Source: Methylomonas sp.
GTDB taxonomy: Bacteria; Pseudomonadota; Gammaproteobacteria; Methylococcales; Methylomonadaceae
DNA: 10,967 nucleotides
Direction of reading: 5' to 3'
Assembly: GCA_026989715.1 (NCBI GenBank)
Contig: JALSIU010000300.1
Location: 1-10,967, forward strand
The translations under genes were made by a program, and so were the position numbers. Positions 8,476 to 10,967 of the stretch are shown here, one piece after another; position 1 is the first letter of the stretch; the number at the start of each line of letters is the position of its first letter. The notes under the pieces are model-generated. The model had not been told where the DNA came from. It saw only the letters and a list, made by a program, of their open reading frames with translations, and searched no databases.

Positions 8476-8480
8476 CTCCT
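8476..8480 (-). promoter_or_regulatory. Ribosome binding site that fixes the clpA start
   Basis: On the minus strand AGGAG reads from 8480 to 8476, six bases before the ATG at 8469, and its first base is the last base of the clpS TAA stop. This favours the ATG at 8469 over the upstream in-frame ATG at 8499, which lies inside clpS and would add ten residues (MQWKKRKELC) not typical of ClpA. It suggests coupled translation of clpS and clpA. Confidence 0.75.
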
Positions 8481-8803
8481 TACGCTTCTTCCATTGCACA
8501 CATCAATGGATGTTGATGCTCGCGTGAATAATTATTGACGATTTCAACCTTCGTTTCTGCGACATCTTTAGAGAATAAACCACAAACTCCCTTACCTTGC
8601 GTATGTACACGCAACATCACTTGCGTTGCCTCTTCTTCTGACATGGAAAAAAAATCCACTAAAATCTCAATGACAAAATCCATAGGCGTAAAGTCATCAT
8701 TCAGCAACAATACTTTAAATAGGGGCGGTTTTTTTAATTTAGGCTTCGCCTCTTGCACCGCTAAACCATCATCGTAATCTCTGGAGGGATTAAAATCACT
8801 CAT
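8480..8803 (-). CDS. clpS: ClpS adaptor for N-degron substrates
   Basis: ClpS binds proteins with Leu, Phe, Tyr or Trp at the N-terminus and hands them to ClpA. The 107-residue protein matches E. coli ClpS (106) in length and layout: a polar, disordered N-terminal tail (1-25), then the core beginning PPLFKVLLLNDDFTPMDFV. The degron-pocket residues Asn35, Asp36, Asp37, Thr39, Met41 and His67 are all present, followed by VAETKVEIVNNYSREHQHPL. It is the first gene of a clpS-clpA operon and is divergent from nudJ. The ribosome binding site is weak (a purine-rich TAAGAA just upstream), and the start is supported by family length. Confidence 0.97.
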   Translation of the reverse strand: MSDFNPSRDYDDGLAVQEAKPKLKKPPLFKVLLLNDDFTPMDFVIEILVDFFSMSEEEATQVMLRVHTQGKGVCGLFSKDVAETKVEIVNNYSREHQHPLMCAMEEA

Positions 8804-8854
8804 TTTCTTAACACACTTTAAAATAGAAATTAATAGAACATACTGTGACTAAAT

Positions 8855-8874
8855 ATTGAGGTGAAATCCTCAAT
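8855..8874. repeat. 7-bp inverted repeat in clpS/nudJ divergent promoter
   Basis: ATTGAGG (8855-8861) and CCTCAAT (8868-8874) form a perfect inverted repeat with a 6-base centre. It falls where the -35 region of the nudJ promoter should be, and also in the predicted clpS leader, so it could be an operator or an RNA hairpin. No regulator is known to me for this exact site. Confidence 0.4.
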
Positions 8875-8889
8875 TGCAATCATTATTAA

Positions 8890-8918
8890 AGTATAATAGC
8901 CCTAAATTGATTATACAA
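8890..8918 (-). promoter_or_regulatory. Candidate clpS-clpA promoter
   Basis: On the minus strand, TTGTAT (8918-8913) and TATACT (8895-8890) stand 17 bases apart, giving a weak -35 (3 of 6) and a good -10 (5 of 6). Transcription would start near 8883 with a leader of about 80 bases that includes the inverted repeat at 8855-8874. The -10 overlaps that of the opposite strand. A second minus-strand TATAAT at 8915-8910 has only a poorly spaced -35. Confidence 0.4.
8892..8897 (+). promoter_or_regulatory. Candidate -10 box for nudJ-mnmA
   Basis: A perfect TATAAT lies 51 bases before the nudJ start, but no hexamer resembling TTGACA stands 15-18 bases upstream. That place is taken by the right half of the inverted repeat at 8855-8874, so the promoter may need an activator or be weak. 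Confidence 0.4.
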
Positions 8919-8948
8919 CAGCCCTTTTTTAACAAAGATGGATAAATT

Positions 8949-9398
8949 ATGGTTTGGAAACCGCATGTAACGGTTGCCGCTGTTATCGAACATGAGCAAC
9001 GCTACCTCTTGGTAGAAGAAGAAACCTCGCAAGGACTGGCCTTTAACCAACCGGCAGGACACTTAGAACCAGGCGAAAGCCTCATTGATGCCATAAAACG
9101 TGAAGTCAATGAAGAAACAGCTTGGCAATTTACCCCCGAGGCAATACTCAATATCCAGCTCTGGCGCAAACACGCCAACTCACCCAGTTTTTTAAGGGTT
9201 TGCTTTATTGGCAAATGTCATAATCATCAGGCCGAACAAGCACTGGATACCGGTATCATCGCTACCCATTGGTTAACGCATGCTGAAATGGTGGCGCATA
9301 AAAATAAACTACGCAGTCCGTTAGTTTTAACCACAGTAGAGCAATACCTAAGCGGCGAACGTCACCCACTGAGCTTATTAAAAACGTTTATAGATTAA
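8949..9398 (+). CDS. nudJ: Nudix hydrolase NudJ-like phosphatase
   Basis: E. coli NudJ is a small Nudix phosphatase acting on nucleoside di- and triphosphates and on the thiamine precursor HMP-PP. This 149-residue protein shares its opening KPHVTVAAVI, the block NQPAGHLEPGES, and the ending LRSPLV...YLSGERHPL. The Nudix box occupies residues 37-59, with Gly37, Glu43, Arg51, Glu52, Glu55 and Glu56 all present for metal binding. The usual glycine near the end of the box is alanine (Ala58: REVNEETAW). The start at 8949 matches the E. coli N-terminus. Five bases separate it from mnmA, the same partner as in E. coli, so the two are probably one transcript. The precise substrate is inferred from family only. 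Confidence 0.9.
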   Translation: MVWKPHVTVAAVIEHEQRYLLVEEETSQGLAFNQPAGHLEPGESLIDAIKREVNEETAWQFTPEAILNIQLWRKHANSPSFLRVCFIGKCHNHQAEQALDTGIIATHWLTHAEMVAHKNKLRSPLVLTTVEQYLSGERHPLSLLKTFID

Positions 9399-9403
9399 GA
9401 TTC

Positions 9404-10498
9404 ATGAGTAAAAATATTATTGTCGGCATGTCAGGTGGCGTAGACTCTTCCGTAACCGCCGCATTATTACTAGAGCAAGGCCACCAAGTCACCGGCGTTT
9501 TTATGAAGAACTGGGATGAAGATGATGGAACGGATGAATGCACCGCACTGGCAGATCTCGCAGATGCCCAACAAGTGGCCGATACCTTGGGCATCGAATT
9601 AAAAACGGTTAATTTTGCCAGTGAATATTGGGATGAAGTTTTTGAAGTATTTCTGGCTGAATTTGCCGCAGGGCGCACGCCAAACCCTGATATCCTATGC
9701 AACAAACATGTTAAATTTAAAGCTTTTTTAAATTATGCCATAGAAGACTTAGGCGCAGAGTATATTGCCACGGGACATTATGCCCGTGTTGGCGAACAAC
9801 ATGGCGCATTTCAATTATTAAAAGGCCTAGACCCCAGCAAAGAACAAAGCTATTTTTTATACACCTTAGGACAAGCCGCCTTATCTAAAACGCTATTCCC
9901 TATTGGGCATTTACATAAAACCGAAATTCGCCAATTAGCCAAAAAATATGGTTTTGCCAATCACCAGAAAAAAGATAGTACCGGTATTTGTTTTATTGGC
10001 GAACGTAAATTCAAGGCGTTTCTACAACGCTATTTACCTACGCAACCCGGTGAAATGCGCACACCGGAAGGGCAATATATTGCTCAGCATTCAGGCCTAA
10101 TGTATTACACTTTTGGCCAACGCCAAGGACTAGGCATTGGTGGTGTAAAAAATGCACCCGATGAACCATGGTATGTTTTAGATAAAGATTTGGATAATAA
10201 CATCCTGATTGTAGGCCAAGGCCATGACCATCCTTTAATGTTGCATAATACACTGGAAGCTAGCCAACTGGACTGGTGCAGTAATAAAGTACTGACCGAA
10301 ACGATTCGCTGTACCGCAAAAACGCGCTACCGCCAATCAGATCAACCGTGCCAAGTCATTCCGCTATCAAACGACAAAGTAAAAGTTATCTTTACCGAGC
10401 AACAACGCGCCATTACCCCAGGTCAATCCGTTGTCTTTTATGATGCCGATATCTGTTTAGGCGGCGGCATTATTGAAAAAAAATACAATATAAATTAA
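9404..10498 (+). CDS. mnmA: tRNA-specific 2-thiouridylase MnmA
   Basis: MnmA puts sulfur on C2 of the wobble uridine (U34) in tRNA for Lys, Glu and Gln, taking sulfur relayed from IscS through the Tus proteins. The 364-residue protein has the N-type ATP-pyrophosphatase PP-loop GMSGGVDSS (8-16), FMKNWDEDDG, then NPDILCNK with catalytic Cys99, GHYAR, and DSTGICFIGERKF with the second catalytic cysteine, Cys196. GQRQGLGIGG and a C-terminal beta-barrel ending CLGGGIIE complete it. All catalytic residues are present and length agrees with E. coli (368). It is coupled to nudJ; the E. coli downstream partners hflD and purB are not found here, where an EGKCG-repeat gene follows. Confidence 0.98.
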   Translation: MSKNIIVGMSGGVDSSVTAALLLEQGHQVTGVFMKNWDEDDGTDECTALADLADAQQVADTLGIELKTVNFASEYWDEVFEVFLAEFAAGRTPNPDILCNKHVKFKAFLNYAIEDLGAEYIATGHYARVGEQHGAFQLLKGLDPSKEQSYFLYTLGQAALSKTLFPIGHLHKTEIRQLAKKYGFANHQKKDSTGICFIGERKFKAFLQRYLPTQPGEMRTPEGQYIAQHSGLMYYTFGQRQGLGIGGVKNAPDEPWYVLDKDLDNNILIVGQGHDHPLMLHNTLEASQLDWCSNKVLTETIRCTAKTRYRQSDQPCQVIPLSNDKVKVIFTEQQRAITPGQSVVFYDADICLGGGIIEKKYNIN

Positions 10499-10512
10499 AA
10501 CTCCAATCACTT

Positions 10513-10540
10513 TGTAAGGATAAAGCTTAACTATCGACTC
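10513..10540 (+). promoter_or_regulatory. Possible ECF-sigma-type promoter before the EGKCG-repeat gene
   Basis: In the 111-base gap after mnmA, TGTAAGG (10513-10519) and CGACTC (10535-10540) are 15 bases apart. The GTAA-type -35 and CG-type -10 recall promoters of ECF sigma factors, which control several MNIO/DUF2282-type operons in other bacteria. No convincing sigma-70 pair was found in the same gap. The match is by eye and the spacing is short to normal, so this is a weak call. Confidence 0.25.
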
Positions 10541-10609
10541 ATATATAGATGTTCAAACAAAATCAAACATATCACTGCACTTTAAAATAAAAACCAACAG
10601 GAAAATATA

Positions 10610-10948
10610 ATGAAAATCATTAATAAAACTAAATTCGCTATCGGCACCTCTTTAATCGCAGGACTTACGGCTGGCTGTGCCGGCAATAACCCATTTGCCC
10701 AAGAAGATTTAGCATCAGGTTATCAAAATGCAGCGGAAACAAGTGCTGAGCATAGTATTGAAAAAATGAAAAGCGGGGCTTGTGGCGAAGGTAAATGTGG
10801 TGGCAAAATGACACAAAAAGCCAAAACAGAGGCTAAAAAAGCAATGGAAGGTAAGTGTGGTGATAAAATGACACAAAAAGCCAAAACAGAGGCTAAAAAG
10901 GCAATGGAAGGTAAATGTGGTGAAGGAAAATGCGGCGGTAGCAAATAA
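10610..10948 (+). CDS. HvfA-like exported peptide with four EGKCG motifs
   Basis: This 112-residue protein has an N-terminal export signal: KIINKTK, a hydrophobic core (about 9-22), then TAGC-A with Cys23, which could be a lipoprotein cysteine or a plain cleavage zone. A polar stretch (24-55) leads to a Lys/Ala-rich tail holding four EGKCG pentapeptides at 60-64, 80-84, 100-104 and 105-109; tail cysteines are 58, 63, 83, 103 and 108. EGKCG repeats are the hallmark of HvfA-type precursors, whose cysteines are changed by an MNIO (DUF692) enzyme with a DUF2063 partner to oxazolone and thioamide groups that bind copper. Between motifs lie two copies of KMTQKAKTEAKKAM, probably helical. The ribosome binding site AGGA (10599-10602) is 7 bases from the ATG. 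No modification enzyme lies upstream; the window ends 19 bases after the stop. Function is inferred from the motif, not from full-length similarity. Confidence 0.75.
   Translation: MKIINKTKFAIGTSLIAGLTAGCAGNNPFAQEDLASGYQNAAETSAEHSIEKMKSGACGEGKCGGKMTQKAKTEAKKAMEGKCGDKMTQKAKTEAKKAMEGKCGEGKCGGSK
10801..10920 (+). repeat. Two 60-bp tandem repeats inside the EGKCG gene
   Basis: Bases 10801-10860 and 10861-10920 agree at 56 of 60 positions and keep the reading frame, each coding for 20 residues ending in MEGKC. Differences are a two-base change at the third and fourth positions (Gly to Asp) and two single changes, both synonymous. Part of the unit end (10787-10800) also precedes the first copy. 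The close match points to recent duplication. Confidence 0.95.
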
Positions 10949-10967
10949 GCTACTGCATTCCTGAGGC

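Noticed and set aside
8470..8499. Upstream start of clpA at 8499
   Set aside because: It would overlap clpS by 20 bases and add ten residues not seen in ClpA, while the ATG at 8469 has a strong AGGAG and the family N-terminus.
10801..10920. CRISPR array or metallothionein
   Set aside because: Two directly adjoining 60-bp copies without spacers are not CRISPR. The cysteines lack the dense CxC/CxxC layout of metallothioneins and fit EGKCG precursors better.
10723..10944. Minus-strand 73-residue open frame across the EGKCG gene
   Set aside because: It is the reverse image of the tandem repeats, has repeated hydrophobic strings only from that cause, and lacks its own ribosome binding site.

Overview
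The window is chromosomal DNA from a moderately AT-rich gammaproteobacterium. The evidence is close, near full-length likeness of the housekeeping proteins to the Escherichia coli ones (IF-1, ClpA, ClpS, NudJ, MnmA) and conserved pairings: clpS-clpA converging on infA, and nudJ directly followed by mnmA. A free-living or symbiotic chemotroph such as a methanotroph or sulfur oxidiser would fit, but that is a guess from the hydrogenase genes and general feel, not a diagnosis.

Region 1 (1-5855, plus strand) is a tightly packed [NiFe]-hydrogenase maturation operon: hypF (5' end cut off by the window), hypC, a GmhA-like SIS-domain sugar-phosphate isomerase, hypD, hypE, and a six-helix nickel permease with a histidine-rich loop. 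HypF and HypE make the cyanide ligand from carbamoyl phosphate. HypC and HypD carry the iron and assemble Fe(CN)2CO. The permease probably supplies nickel. The genes overlap by 4-10 bases or nearly touch. The SIS gene sits inside the hypC-hypD pair and keeps all four metal/catalytic residues of GmhA; it has no assigned role in hydrogenase maturation. hypA, hypB and the hydrogenase structural genes are not in the window.

Region 2 (5856-8948) is core: infA with its own good sigma-70 promoter, then clpA and clpS on the minus strand, converging on infA. An 11-bp perfect stem-loop lies between them and overlaps the infA stop codon. A 145-bp divergent promoter region with overlapping -10 elements and an inverted repeat separates clpS from nudJ.

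Region 3 (8949-10498, plus strand) is nudJ-mnmA: a Nudix phosphatase and the tRNA U34 2-thiolase.

Region 4 (10499-10967) holds the most unusual gene: a small exported protein with four EGKCG pentapeptides, two of them at the ends of near-identical 60-bp tandem repeats. EGKCG motifs mark the HvfA-type substrates of MNIO (DUF692) peptide-modifying enzymes, whose cysteines become copper-binding oxazolone/thioamide groups. The window ends 19 bases after this gene, so the expected modification enzymes, if present, lie just outside. The promoter region carries a possible ECF-sigma-type element.
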